From positions 1-5,349 of the forward strand of contig CAMNDR010000090.1 in the NCBI GenBank assembly GCA_946535685.1: DNA of 5,349 bases. The letters are read 5' to 3'. Below, piece by piece: positions 1 to 5,349 of this stretch. Position 1 is the first letter of the stretch; each line of letters starts with the position of its first letter. Source of the DNA: an uncultured Clostridia bacterium. Lineage in GTDB: Bacteria > Bacillota > Clostridia > Oscillospirales > Ruminococcaceae. The translations under genes and the position numbers were made by a program. The notes beneath the pieces were generated by a model. The model searched no databases and was not told the DNA's origin. It worked only from the letters and a program-made list of their open reading frames with translations.

Positions 1-92
1 ATAAGATCTCAGCACCGACCTCGTGGTATCTGGTACCGGTGTACTGGGTGCGGGAATGGCTTGGGATCTGCCATATGTATATTTTCGGATGA
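1..92 (+). CDS. C-terminal fragment of an unidentified protein (partial)
   Basis: Reading from base 3, about 29 sense codons run without a stop to TGA at 90-92, and a strong terminator begins 5 bases later, which is what the end of a plus-strand gene looks like. The frame starting at base 2 begins with a TAA, and the frame starting at base 1 runs straight through the terminator, so base 3 is the best reading. The tail is rich in aromatic and hydrophobic residues (it contains SWYLVPVYWVREWLG). I do not recognise a family, and too little is present to predict a function. The case rests mainly on the stop-terminator spacing; if a frameshift or a different frame is real, this call is wrong. Confidence 0.35.
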   Translation, partial: KISAPTSWYLVPVYWVREWLGICHMYIFG

Positions 93-96
93 AGTG

Positions 97-124
97 AGCA
101 GCCGCTTTGATGCGGCTGCTTTTT
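97..124 (+). terminator. Rho-independent terminator of the upstream plus-strand gene
   Basis: Perfect 9-bp GC-rich stem AGCAGCCGC (97-105) and GCGGCTGCT (112-120) with the loop TTTGAT, continuing directly into a T-run (120-124). It sits 5 bases after a TGA at 90-92. The U-tract is on the plus strand only, so it terminates rightward transcription, opposite to the large operon. Confidence 0.85.
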
Positions 125-159
125 CATGGAGTCAGCAGCATGCTAAGGCGTGTTGCCCT

Positions 160-206
160 AACAGAAACCATCCCGCTTCCGGTCACCGGAGGCGGGATGG
201 CTTTTT
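160..206 (-). terminator. Terminator of the four-gene minus-strand operon (probably bidirectional)
   Basis: Bases 168-182 pair with 186-200 around a 3-base loop, giving a 15-bp stem whose only irregularity is 177/191 (a G-U pair in plus-strand RNA, an A-C mismatch in minus-strand RNA). It begins 7 bases beyond the stop codon of the last operon gene (208-210). On the minus strand it is followed by a short T-rich run, TTTCTGTT; on the plus strand by CTTTTTG. The A-run, stem, T-run arrangement is typical of a terminator used from both sides of a convergent gene pair, and it would back up the plus-strand terminator at 97-124. Confidence 0.8.
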
Positions 207-207
207 G

Positions 208-1284
208 CTATACCTGGATATCAAGCGTAGTGCGGTAGCGGTTCTTGCGGGCGGTGCGGCGTTCCTGGATGAAACGCTCCAGACGGCGGTAGCCCTTCCA
301 GAGCATCGCCAGACCAAAGAGCACCGGCCATACCAGCAGCAGGATCTCGCCCCACAGCAGGATGCCGAGCGTGAAGCTGCACAGCCTTGCGGCATTTTCC
401 CAGTAGGGATAGGACATGCTGTACGGGATGATGACCATGTCCGGGAGGTGTGTTGCTGTCTTCCAGCGGCTGGAGAGTGAGAAGCGCCCTGTGTTCTGCA
501 CGATCTGCAGACCCGGCTGCTCCTCTCCGCCGACCGCATCCGTGACGGTCTTGACGGTAAAGCCCCGCACCAGTTCCGGCATCACAAGCTCATAGCAGGT
601 GATGTCATTGCCGGCATCGTACTCTCCGGCTTCCTCACTGCCGCCTTTCAGTGCATTCCAGAGTGCATAGGGCATGAACGCTCTGGGCGTTGTACCGGCA
701 GTTTTCCGGGAGGCACTGTCCTGCTCAAGCCGGACAACACCGGCCACGAGCACATCCTTTTCATTGATCCGGACGGTCATGCCGCTGACATTGTTGGAAC
801 CGAAAAGCTGCCATGCAAGTACCTCGTCGATCACGATGCGATCCTGCATCAGGTCGTTTCTGCCGAAGTACACGCCGTCGAGGAGCTGCAGCGGGTGCAT
901 CGTGAAGAAATCCCCGCCGACGGCTGTGATCTCTGCGGTGATCGTGCCGCGTTTTTTGCCCTTGATCTGGAGCTGACCGGCATCCGTGCTGTAGGTATCG
1001 TACCAGAGACGGGGGCCGTTCTTCTCCTGTTCGAGGGCAGCTTTTTTCAGCTCAGCCTGTACGGCCTCTTCGATCATTTCCACTGTGCCGTCCGTGAAAA
1101 GGGACTTGGAATCGACAAAGATGCTGACCTGTGCCGCATCGCCGGCATCTGACCAGCGCTCGGCGGCAAACTGGCTCTGCTGGCTCTCGGCGATGATTTT
1201 GCTGATGATCGCCAATATGCCGAAGAGGAGCAGCGGGAGCAGAACAGAAATGCCAAGCACGATCTGTTTCTTACGGATCTTCAT
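208..1284 (-). CDS. Membrane-anchored protein with a MacB-core-like extracytoplasmic domain
   Basis: A 358-residue protein. A basic N-terminus (MKIRKK) is followed by a membrane segment at about residues 8-31, a large extracytoplasmic region at about 32-298, a hydrophobic stretch at about 300-329 (one long helix or a tight hairpin), and a very basic cytoplasmic tail (about 330-358). Within the outer region, about residues 113-208 resemble the periplasmic core of MacB-type ABC permeases: an 'AVGGDFF' segment, then 'LLDGVYF', 'DRIVIDEVLAWQLFG' and 'GMTVRINEKDVLVAGVV' in the order usual for that fold. The FtsX domain with its three further helices is absent, so it cannot be a complete permease of that type. 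The start is taken as ATG at 1284 because GGAGG lies 7 bases before it; the GTG at 1290, six bases upstream, abuts that site. The ribosome site lies in the last codons of the upstream adaptor gene, whose stop is 2 bases before this ATG, so translation is probably coupled. It is the last gene of the operon, followed by a hairpin. The domain resemblance is by eye; the function is unknown. Confidence 0.8.
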   Translation of the reverse strand: MKIRKKQIVLGISVLLPLLLFGILAIISKIIAESQQSQFAAERWSDAGDAAQVSIFVDSKSLFTDGTVEMIEEAVQAELKKAALEQEKNGPRLWYDTYSTDAGQLQIKGKKRGTITAEITAVGGDFFTMHPLQLLDGVYFGRNDLMQDRIVIDEVLAWQLFGSNNVSGMTVRINEKDVLVAGVVRLEQDSASRKTAGTTPRAFMPYALWNALKGGSEEAGEYDAGNDITCYELVMPELVRGFTVKTVTDAVGGEEQPGLQIVQNTGRFSLSSRWKTATHLPDMVIIPYSMSYPYWENAARLCSFTLGILLWGEILLLVWPVLFGLAMLWKGYRRLERFIQERRTARKNRYRTTLDIQV

Positions 1285-1286
1285 GC

Positions 1287-3185
1287 TCACTCCTCCATCC
1301 GCACCTGATTGCCCGGCTTGATGGGCTTTTCAGCGGTCGTGATGACAAAATCGGAGTAGTTGATGTCGCCCTGCACGGCACTGTTGACCTCATCGGATGC
1401 AAGTACCGTCACATCGGCTCTGGAAGCATAGTAGCGGTTGCCGAGGGGCGTGCTCTTGGTCTGGACAACGAGGACAAACTTGCCGTCATTGTCCTCCTGG
1501 ATCGCACTGGACGGGACGACGCAGTCATAATTCTGGCTGGAGCAGGGGATGGACAGCGCCAGCATCTGGCCGGGTGTCACATCGCTGCCGGTAATCTCGA
1601 AGGTCAGAACCCTGTCGGTGCCGGAGGGGTTGGTGGTATCCGCCTTGTTGGTCAGGAGCGTGGCGGTGATGTCGCTGTAGTAGTTGTTGGTGATCTCTGC
1701 CTTCACGCCGGGCTTGACCCTGCGGGACTGCTCGGCGGTGACGGTGAACTGCAGCGTATAGCCGGCGCCTGTCAGCATGATCGTGCAGAGGGACGAGCCA
1801 TCCATGACCTCATCACCGGCTGCATAATTGACAGCGCTGACAACGCCGTCATTCTTGCTGGTGACATTCACGGTGCCGGAATCCTTTTTCAGCTTGTCCA
1901 CAGCTTCCCGCTGCTGTTCAAGCGACTTGCGCTGGCTCTCAAGGTCGAGATCGGCGATCTGTGCGGCGAGGGCGTCGTCCTTCTTGGTCTTGGCGAGCGT
2001 CATGATGAGCGACTGGAGCGTCCGCTCCTTGGTGGTGACATCTGCTTCGAGCAGGGAAATGTCCTGCGCCTCGCCCTGTGTTTCATAGGCAGAGACGGTC
2101 GCACTGGCATCATCGAGCTCACGCTGCACGGAATTGATCTCCTGCTGGATGGCACCGGTAACAGAACCGAGTGCATCATTCATGGCGCTGCGGGCGCTTT
2201 CGAGGGCAGCATTTGCCTGATCGAGCGCATTCTGTGCGTCCCGGACGGCCTGCTCCTTGGTCTGGATGTCGGCAAGCTGCGATCTGGCAGCTTCCGCATC
2301 CTCACGGGCATATTTTGCCGCGGACTGTGCATCCTCCATGGCACGCTTCAGTGCAAGATCGCCGCCGCTTGCATCATAATCGGCCTTGGCACGCTCTGCG
2401 GTGGTTTCTGCAGTAACTGCGGCACGCTCAAGCGCTGTGACAGTCGCCTGCTGTTCGGCAGAGGAAACTGTAACGGCTGCGGTGCGGGCATCAAGCTGCG
2501 CCTGTGCGGCTTCACGGTCAGCGGATGCCGCATCGAATGCCGTCTTGGCAGCGGTGATCCCGGAAAGGTAGGATGCCGGGATTTCGGCGGTATTGCCTTC
2601 CTCGGCAGAGGAGAGATAGGTTCTGAGGGTGGTGAGCTTTTCGGTCGCATCCGTCACTTTTTTGGAAGCCTGGCGGTAGGCGCTTTCGGAGATGCCGGTG
2701 CCGCTCTGGCGTCTGGCATCGGCGAGCTTGCGGGTGGCAGTCTGCAGATCCTCACGGGCTTCTGCGATCTCCTGGTTCTTTTCTGCATAATCCGGCGCAG
2801 CGGTCAGAAGCGCCTTCTGGTAGGCGAGCTCTGCGGCTTCAAGCTCTTGCTGGGCGGTCTTATAGGCTTCATCATCACCGGAGGATTCCAGCACGAAGAG
2901 CGTATCGCCTGTCTTGACTTCATCGCCGACCTTTACGCCGACGCTGGCAACGGTGCGGTTGCCCTCGGCCTTGACCTCATAATTCTGGTTGGCATTCACA
3001 ATGCCGGAGCCGCGGACTTTTTCGTTGATCTGACCATAGCCTGCATACTGCGCCGAAACGGTCGGAAGGCTGTGGTTCATGATGGTATTGGAGAAGAATG
3101 TCAGGAGCAGCAAAATCGCCAGAAAAATGATGAGGATGGTCTTGATGCGCTCCCGTCTTTTCACACTCGGATTCTTTTCTTCCAT
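1287..3185 (-). CDS. HlyD/MacA-like membrane fusion (periplasmic adaptor) protein
   Basis: A 632-residue protein. A basic N-terminus is followed by one membrane anchor at about residues 16-37. There is no cleavage or lipobox signal, so it should stay membrane-bound with the rest outside the cell. The first half of a lipoyl/biotinyl-like hairpin domain is at about 66-100 (a VGVKVGDEVKTGDTLFVLES stretch), an Ala/Glu/Gln/Arg-rich coiled-coil region fills about 104-435, and the second lipoyl half follows at about 437-470 (NDGVVSAVNYAAGDEV). A beta-barrel-like region is at about 475-545 and a membrane-proximal region continues to the end (PIKPGNQV near the C-terminus). This order is diagnostic of the HlyD/MacA/AcrA adaptor family. 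The coiled-coil region is roughly 330 residues, much longer than in classical MacA. Three cysteines lie outside the membrane (467, 548, 555); the last two could form a disulfide. It starts 29 bases after the MalG-type gene and nearly abuts the next gene. In a cell with a single membrane such adaptors usually accompany ABC exporters; here the neighbours are importer permeases. The family call is firm, the partner and substrate are not. Confidence 0.93.
   Translation of the reverse strand: MEEKNPSVKRRERIKTILIIFLAILLLLTFFSNTIMNHSLPTVSAQYAGYGQINEKVRGSGIVNANQNYEVKAEGNRTVASVGVKVGDEVKTGDTLFVLESSGDDEAYKTAQQELEAAELAYQKALLTAAPDYAEKNQEIAEAREDLQTATRKLADARRQSGTGISESAYRQASKKVTDATEKLTTLRTYLSSAEEGNTAEIPASYLSGITAAKTAFDAASADREAAQAQLDARTAAVTVSSAEQQATVTALERAAVTAETTAERAKADYDASGGDLALKRAMEDAQSAAKYAREDAEAARSQLADIQTKEQAVRDAQNALDQANAALESARSAMNDALGSVTGAIQQEINSVQRELDDASATVSAYETQGEAQDISLLEADVTTKERTLQSLIMTLAKTKKDDALAAQIADLDLESQRKSLEQQREAVDKLKKDSGTVNVTSKNDGVVSAVNYAAGDEVMDGSSLCTIMLTGAGYTLQFTVTAEQSRRVKPGVKAEITNNYYSDITATLLTNKADTTNPSGTDRVLTFEITGSDVTPGQMLALSIPCSSQNYDCVVPSSAIQEDNDGKFVLVVQTKSTPLGNRYYASRADVTVLASDEVNSAVQGDINYSDFVITTAEKPIKPGNQVRMEE
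1291..1297 (-). promoter_or_regulatory. Ribosome binding site that fixes the start of the last operon gene
   Basis: On the minus strand the sequence reads GGAGGAGTGAGCATG. GGAGG is 7 bases from the ATG at 1284 but directly adjacent to the GTG at 1290, so the ATG is the better start. The site is made of the final Met-Glu-Glu codons of the upstream adaptor gene. Confidence 0.65.
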
Positions 3186-3192
3186 TGTAATT

Positions 3193-3198
3193 CCTCCT
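3193..3198 (-). promoter_or_regulatory. Strong Shine-Dalgarno of the adaptor gene
   Basis: AGGAGG on the minus strand, 7 bases before the ATG at 3185, within the 29-base gap after the MalG-type permease stop. It confirms the adaptor start and shows that this gene is translated independently inside the operon. Confidence 0.8.
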
Positions 3199-3214
3199 GA
3201 TTCATGTTGGGGGC

Positions 3215-4117
3215 TTATCCCTTGACGCCGCCCGAATAGGTGATGCCCTCTACCAGATATTCCTCACCATAGAGGAACAGCAGCAGGGCAGGGATCATAT
3301 ACACAACTGCAACTGCGAAGGCAAGCCCGACATCGCCGGTGTTGATCTGGGAGAGAAAGACCGACAGCGGGTATTGTGCTTCGTCCTTGAGCAGAATCAG
3401 CGGCTGCTCGACCATGTTCCAGTAGTCGATAAAGACGAGCAGCCCGACCGAGAGCATGGCGCTCCGGCACAGCGGCAGGCAGATCTGGAAAAAGACCTGG
3501 ATCTCGCTGGCGCCGTCCAGTCTTGCCGCTTCAAAATAGGCCTTCGGGATGCGGCGCATGACCTTGGTCAGCAGATAGACGGAGAACGGCGAGAAGATGC
3601 CCGGCAGGATGATCGCCCACCGTGTCCCCAGGATCCCGATCCAGTCCGAAACAAGGTAGTTCGGGACAAGCGTGACCTGATAGGGCATGAGCATCAGGAT
3701 GATGTAGGAGAAGAAGATGATCTCCCGGATGCGTCCCCGGTAGCGGGAGAAGCCATAGGCTGTCACCGCCGCAAGGAGCACCTGAAACACGGTGATCGGC
3801 ACGACGAGGATCACGGAATTCCAGAATTTCAGCAGATAATCCGGGCTTTTGAACAGCACGGAGGCGTACTGCTGGAGACTGACCTTGTCGGGAATGAATT
3901 TGAGGTTCAGATCCTCGGAGATGTAGGCTTTCTTGTCTGCGGCGGCATTGTCGATCATGGCGCCGTAATTGGCAGTGATCTCCTTCTCGGTCATGAAGGA
4001 ATTGGTGATCGTGAGCACGGTCGGCAGGATGAACAGGACCGCTGCGATCAGCGCCAGCACAAAGAGCAGAGCCGTGAGAAAATGCTTTCTGAAAATACGT
4101 TTGATACGCTGCATCAT
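3215..4117 (-). CDS. Carbohydrate ABC transporter permease, MalG type (CUT1 family)
   Basis: A 300-residue inner-membrane permease, one half of the channel of a binding-protein-dependent importer. Six membrane segments can be placed at about 13-39, 100-124, 133-153, 167-187, 217-240 and 263-285. The EAA loop that docks onto the ATPase is clear at about 191-216: YFEAARLDGASEIQVFFQICLP, with the conserved EAA at 196-198, the Gly at 202 and the Pro at 215. The C-terminus ends in GGVKG, as is usual for MalG-type proteins, and the length is normal. The outer loop between the first two segments (about 43-98) looks long because it carries an extra NYGAMIDNAAADKKAY stretch before the usual 'IPDKVSLQQYASVLF' part. 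The start ATG overlaps the stop of the MalF-type gene (ATGA, 4114-4117), with GGGGAGG about 10 bases upstream; a second in-frame ATG follows directly. The substrate cannot be read from the sequence; a sugar or oligosaccharide is the family norm. Confidence 0.95.
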   Translation of the reverse strand: MMQRIKRIFRKHFLTALLFVLALIAAVLFILPTVLTITNSFMTEKEITANYGAMIDNAAADKKAYISEDLNLKFIPDKVSLQQYASVLFKSPDYLLKFWNSVILVVPITVFQVLLAAVTAYGFSRYRGRIREIIFFSYIILMLMPYQVTLVPNYLVSDWIGILGTRWAIILPGIFSPFSVYLLTKVMRRIPKAYFEAARLDGASEIQVFFQICLPLCRSAMLSVGLLVFIDYWNMVEQPLILLKDEAQYPLSVFLSQINTGDVGLAFAVAVVYMIPALLLFLYGEEYLVEGITYSGGVKG

Positions 4118-5001
4118 TCTTCCACATCCTCCCCGAATTTGCGCTCGACCAGAAAGAGGATGCCAATGATGATGATCATCACGATGGCCAGCAGCACGGC
4201 GGCGCTGGACAGCTTCTGGTAATCGAGGGAGTTGAAGGTGTTGTTCATGAAGTGCTGCAGCAGGTACATGCTCTCAAACGGATAATCACCGGTGAGCAGG
4301 TAGACCTCACGGAACATCTTGAACGAGCTGATGATCGACAGGATCGTCACGAAGAGAATGGTCGGCGAGAGGTAGCGCAGCTTGATGTGCAGGAAGGTAT
4401 AGAAACTGCTGGCGCCCTCAAGCTGTGCGACTTCGATGATATCCTGCGGGATGCCGGCAATGGCGGACATGAAGAGGATCATGTTATAGCCGAGGGTCTT
4501 CCAGAGGAACATGACGGTCAGCACCCCATAGCTCCAATTGGTCTTGAGCCAGTCCACCGGTTCCATGCCGAAGAGCTCTGTGATCTGGTTGAGCGTGCCG
4601 TGGTTATGAAAGATGACCTGCCACACGAGCACGACCGAAGCGATCGGCACCATCAGCGGGCACAGGAAGCAGGAGCGCAGCCAGCTTTTGCCGGGGATCT
4701 TTGAATTGAGCGCAAACGCCATCCAGAGCGAGAGCACCACGGACAGCGGCACGGCGATCACCGAGAAGATGAGTGTGTTTCGCGTCGCCCGCAGAAATGC
4801 GGCATTCTGGAAGAGCTTGATGAAATTGTCGATGCCGACAAAATTGGCGAAGATCGGGTTGTCCAGCACCGAATAGTAAATGACCACGCAGAACGGCACG
4901 ATGAAGAAGATCAGCACACCGATCAGGCTTGGCAGCAGCCAGCTCCAGCTCAGGGCGCCTTCCCGGAGCCGTTTTCGCAGTTTGTTCTTGTTGACGGGCA
5001 A
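4114..5001 (-). CDS. Sugar ABC transporter permease, MalF/UgpA type (CUT1 family)
   Basis: A 295-residue inner-membrane permease and the partner of the MalG-type protein. A cytoplasmic basic N-terminus (NKNKLRKRLRE) leads into six membrane segments at about 20-43, 75-98, 110-131, 157-179, 214-232 and 265-286. The 'VGIDNFIKLFQNAAFLRATRNT' outer region before segment 2 is typical of UgpA/MalF-like permeases. The EAA loop is at about 186-213 (PQDIIEVAQLEGASSFYTFLHIKL), with Glu 190 and the conserved Gly 196. It is the first gene of the operon. I take TTG at 5001 as the start because the ribosome site AAAGGAAGTG (5017-5008) ends 6 bases before it; a GTG at 5010 is also in frame (three more residues, stop TAA at 5020-5022 upstream) but lies inside that site. 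No binding protein and no ATPase gene adjoin it; a shared MsmX-like ATPase is the usual solution in Firmicutes. Confidence 0.94.
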   Translation of the reverse strand: MPVNKNKLRKRLREGALSWSWLLPSLIGVLIFFIVPFCVVIYYSVLDNPIFANFVGIDNFIKLFQNAAFLRATRNTLIFSVIAVPLSVVLSLWMAFALNSKIPGKSWLRSCFLCPLMVPIASVVLVWQVIFHNHGTLNQITELFGMEPVDWLKTNWSYGVLTVMFLWKTLGYNMILFMSAIAGIPQDIIEVAQLEGASSFYTFLHIKLRYLSPTILFVTILSIISSFKMFREVYLLTGDYPFESMYLLQHFMNNTFNSLDYQKLSSAAVLLAIVMIIIIGILFLVERKFGEDVEE

Positions 5002-5007
5002 GGTATC

Positions 5008-5017
5008 CACTTCCTTT
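5008..5017 (-). promoter_or_regulatory. Ribosome binding site of the first permease gene; contains the alternative GTG
   Basis: AAAGGAAGTG matches the extended anti-SD complement AAAGGAGGTG at 9 of 10 positions and ends 6 bases before TTG at 5001. The only other start in frame, GTG at 5010, is part of the site itself and would have no spacer. A TTG start is therefore favoured, which would give moderate or low initiation efficiency. Confidence 0.55.
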
Positions 5018-5020
5018 GTT

Positions 5021-5049
5021 TAACTGTATTATTTATAATAGCACAGTTA
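5021..5049. promoter_or_regulatory. Inverted repeat over the -10 box: probable operator
   Basis: TAACTGT (5021-5027) and ACAGTTA (5043-5049) are perfect 7-base inverted repeats separated by 15 bases. The dyad is centred on the -10 box, and its promoter-proximal arm covers the expected transcription start, a position where a bound dimer would block RNA polymerase. The spacer is AT-rich and holds the -10 element. I cannot assign a regulator family, and no regulator gene is in the window. As a hairpin it would be weak, so a DNA site is more likely than an RNA element. Confidence 0.5.
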
Positions 5050-5063
5050 GGTTAATTTGTCAA
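5035..5063 (-). promoter_or_regulatory. Sigma-A promoter of the permease-adaptor operon
   Basis: On the minus strand a perfect -35 TTGACA (5063-5058) is followed by a 17-base spacer and the -10 TATTAT (5040-5035, 5 of 6 to consensus). Transcription should begin near 5027-5029, giving a leader of only about 18 to 28 bases. It is the only convincing promoter in the gap before the first permease gene, and no second one is seen inside the operon. Confidence 0.85.
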
Positions 5064-5154
5064 GGGGATGCATGAAAATTCCACCAGATTCCATACTATA
5101 AGACACTTCACAAGGGCAAAAACTGACACTTTTTTGAACGGTTTTTTGAAAATC

Positions 5155-5191
5155 AGCAGGTTGCACAAGAATGCATCGTATAAACCCTGCT
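5155..5191 (-). terminator. Weak hairpin at the end of the right-edge gene, possible terminator
   Basis: AGCAGGTT (5155-5162) pairs with AACCCTGCT (5183-5191) with one bulged base and a 20-base loop. The stem overlaps the stop codon of the right-edge gene and is followed on the minus strand by GATTTTC, a poor U-tract. It may give partial termination, leaving some read-through into the permease operon; it could also be chance. Confidence 0.3.
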
Positions 5192-5349
5192 ATTTTGACG
5201 AATCGATATCCGAATCCGGCCATGGGATCCCTTCCCGGATACATGCTTCATAGAGCTGTTCCATTGCCTGCCGGATGGCAGCGAGCCGGCGTTCGTGCTC
5301 TTCCGGCGGCAGGATCGGGCGGCGCACGGTGATCTGCACGCCCTGTTCC
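5190..5349 (-). CDS. C-terminal part of a small unidentified hydrophilic protein (partial)
   Basis: The last 52 residues of a minus-strand gene, ending with TAG at 5190-5192 and cut by the window edge. The visible part reads TVRRPILPPEEHERRLAAI and then a predicted amphipathic helix (about residues 15-40 of the fragment), with an acidic tail ending DSDIDSSK. The 'RRP-L-PEE--RR' start of a short helix resembles small uncharacterised proteins common on phages and conjugative elements of gut Clostridia, but this is recollection, not a match I could test. Codon use (mostly G or C at third positions) and the lack of membrane or signal features suggest a genuine cytoplasmic protein. It ends about 125 bases before the operon's -35 box and is probably a separate unit. 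Confidence 0.65.
   Translation of the reverse strand, partial: EQGVQITVRRPILPPEEHERRLAAIRQAMEQLYEACIREGIPWPDSDIDSSK

Noticed and set aside
1..92. A possible tRNA or other structural RNA at the left edge
   Set aside because: No acceptor stem, T-loop consensus or CCA end could be found, and the stop-terminator arrangement fits a coding end better.
61..480. A 139-codon plus-strand open frame starting before the terminators
   Set aside because: It would run through both terminator hairpins and into the antisense of the MacB-core-like gene; its composition is not protein-like.
3531..4166. A 211-codon minus-strand open frame in a second frame of the MalG-type gene
   Set aside because: It lacks membrane segments and shows the Arg/His/Pro-rich composition of a shifted frame; the true frame has six membrane segments and an intact EAA loop.
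3374..4222. A 282-codon plus-strand open frame lying antisense to both permease genes
   Set aside because: Its translation is a low-complexity mix of Asp, Glu, Gln, Arg and His with no recognisable domain, it lies wholly over two clear permease genes, and I see no ribosome site. It is an open frame created by the codon bias of the opposite strand.
5130..5150. Two copies of TTTTTTGAA, 12 bases apart, in the intergenic region
   Set aside because: Short, AT-rich direct repeats of this kind arise easily by chance, and they coincide with no promoter element or other site.
5047..5244. A 65-codon minus-strand open frame between the right-edge gene and the permease operon
   Set aside because: It overlaps the real C-terminal frame at 5190-5244 and covers the operon's -35 box; there is no good ribosome site before its ATG.

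Overview
The window looks like part of a chromosome from a moderately GC-rich, low-complexity-envelope Firmicute, plausibly a gut Clostridia of the Ruminococcus/Oscillospiraceae kind. This is inferred from Shine-Dalgarno sites that match the Bacillus/Clostridium anti-SD, MalF/MalG-type permeases with no dedicated ATPase beside them, and a HlyD-type adaptor with no outer-membrane partner. Genus-level assignment is a guess.

Layout, left to right. Bases 1-92 probably hold the last codons of a plus-strand gene, followed by a strong rho-independent terminator (97-124). A second, nearly perfect 15-bp hairpin (168-200) closes a minus-strand operon that converges on it. The operon fills 208-5010 and is read right to left: a MalF-type sugar permease (4114-5001), a MalG-type sugar permease (3215-4117), a 632-residue HlyD/MacA-like membrane fusion protein with a very long coiled coil (1287-3185), and a membrane-anchored protein with one extracytoplasmic domain resembling the MacB periplasmic core (208-1284). 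The genes overlap by 4 bp, then are separated by 29 bp and 2 bp, so they are almost certainly one transcription unit. A near-consensus sigma-A promoter (TTGACA, 17 bp, TATTAT) lies just before the first gene, and a 7-bp-arm inverted repeat straddles its -10 box, a likely operator. At the right edge (5190-5349) is the C-terminal end of another minus-strand protein of unknown function.

How the genes might work together. The two permeases should form the membrane channel of a CUT1-type importer (oligosaccharide or similar). Neither a solute-binding protein nor an ATPase is in the window; an ATPase shared between systems (MsmX-like) is usual in Firmicutes, and the binding protein must lie elsewhere. 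The last two genes are of the kind normally found with MacAB/tripartite-type export or mechanotransmission systems, but there is no FtsX-type permease domain and no ATPase, and the operon ends at a terminator. Tight coupling of an importer permease pair to an adaptor protein and an orphan MacB-core-like protein is the most unusual point in the window: either the last two proteins are accessory extracellular parts of the importer, or they serve ATPase/permease partners encoded elsewhere.
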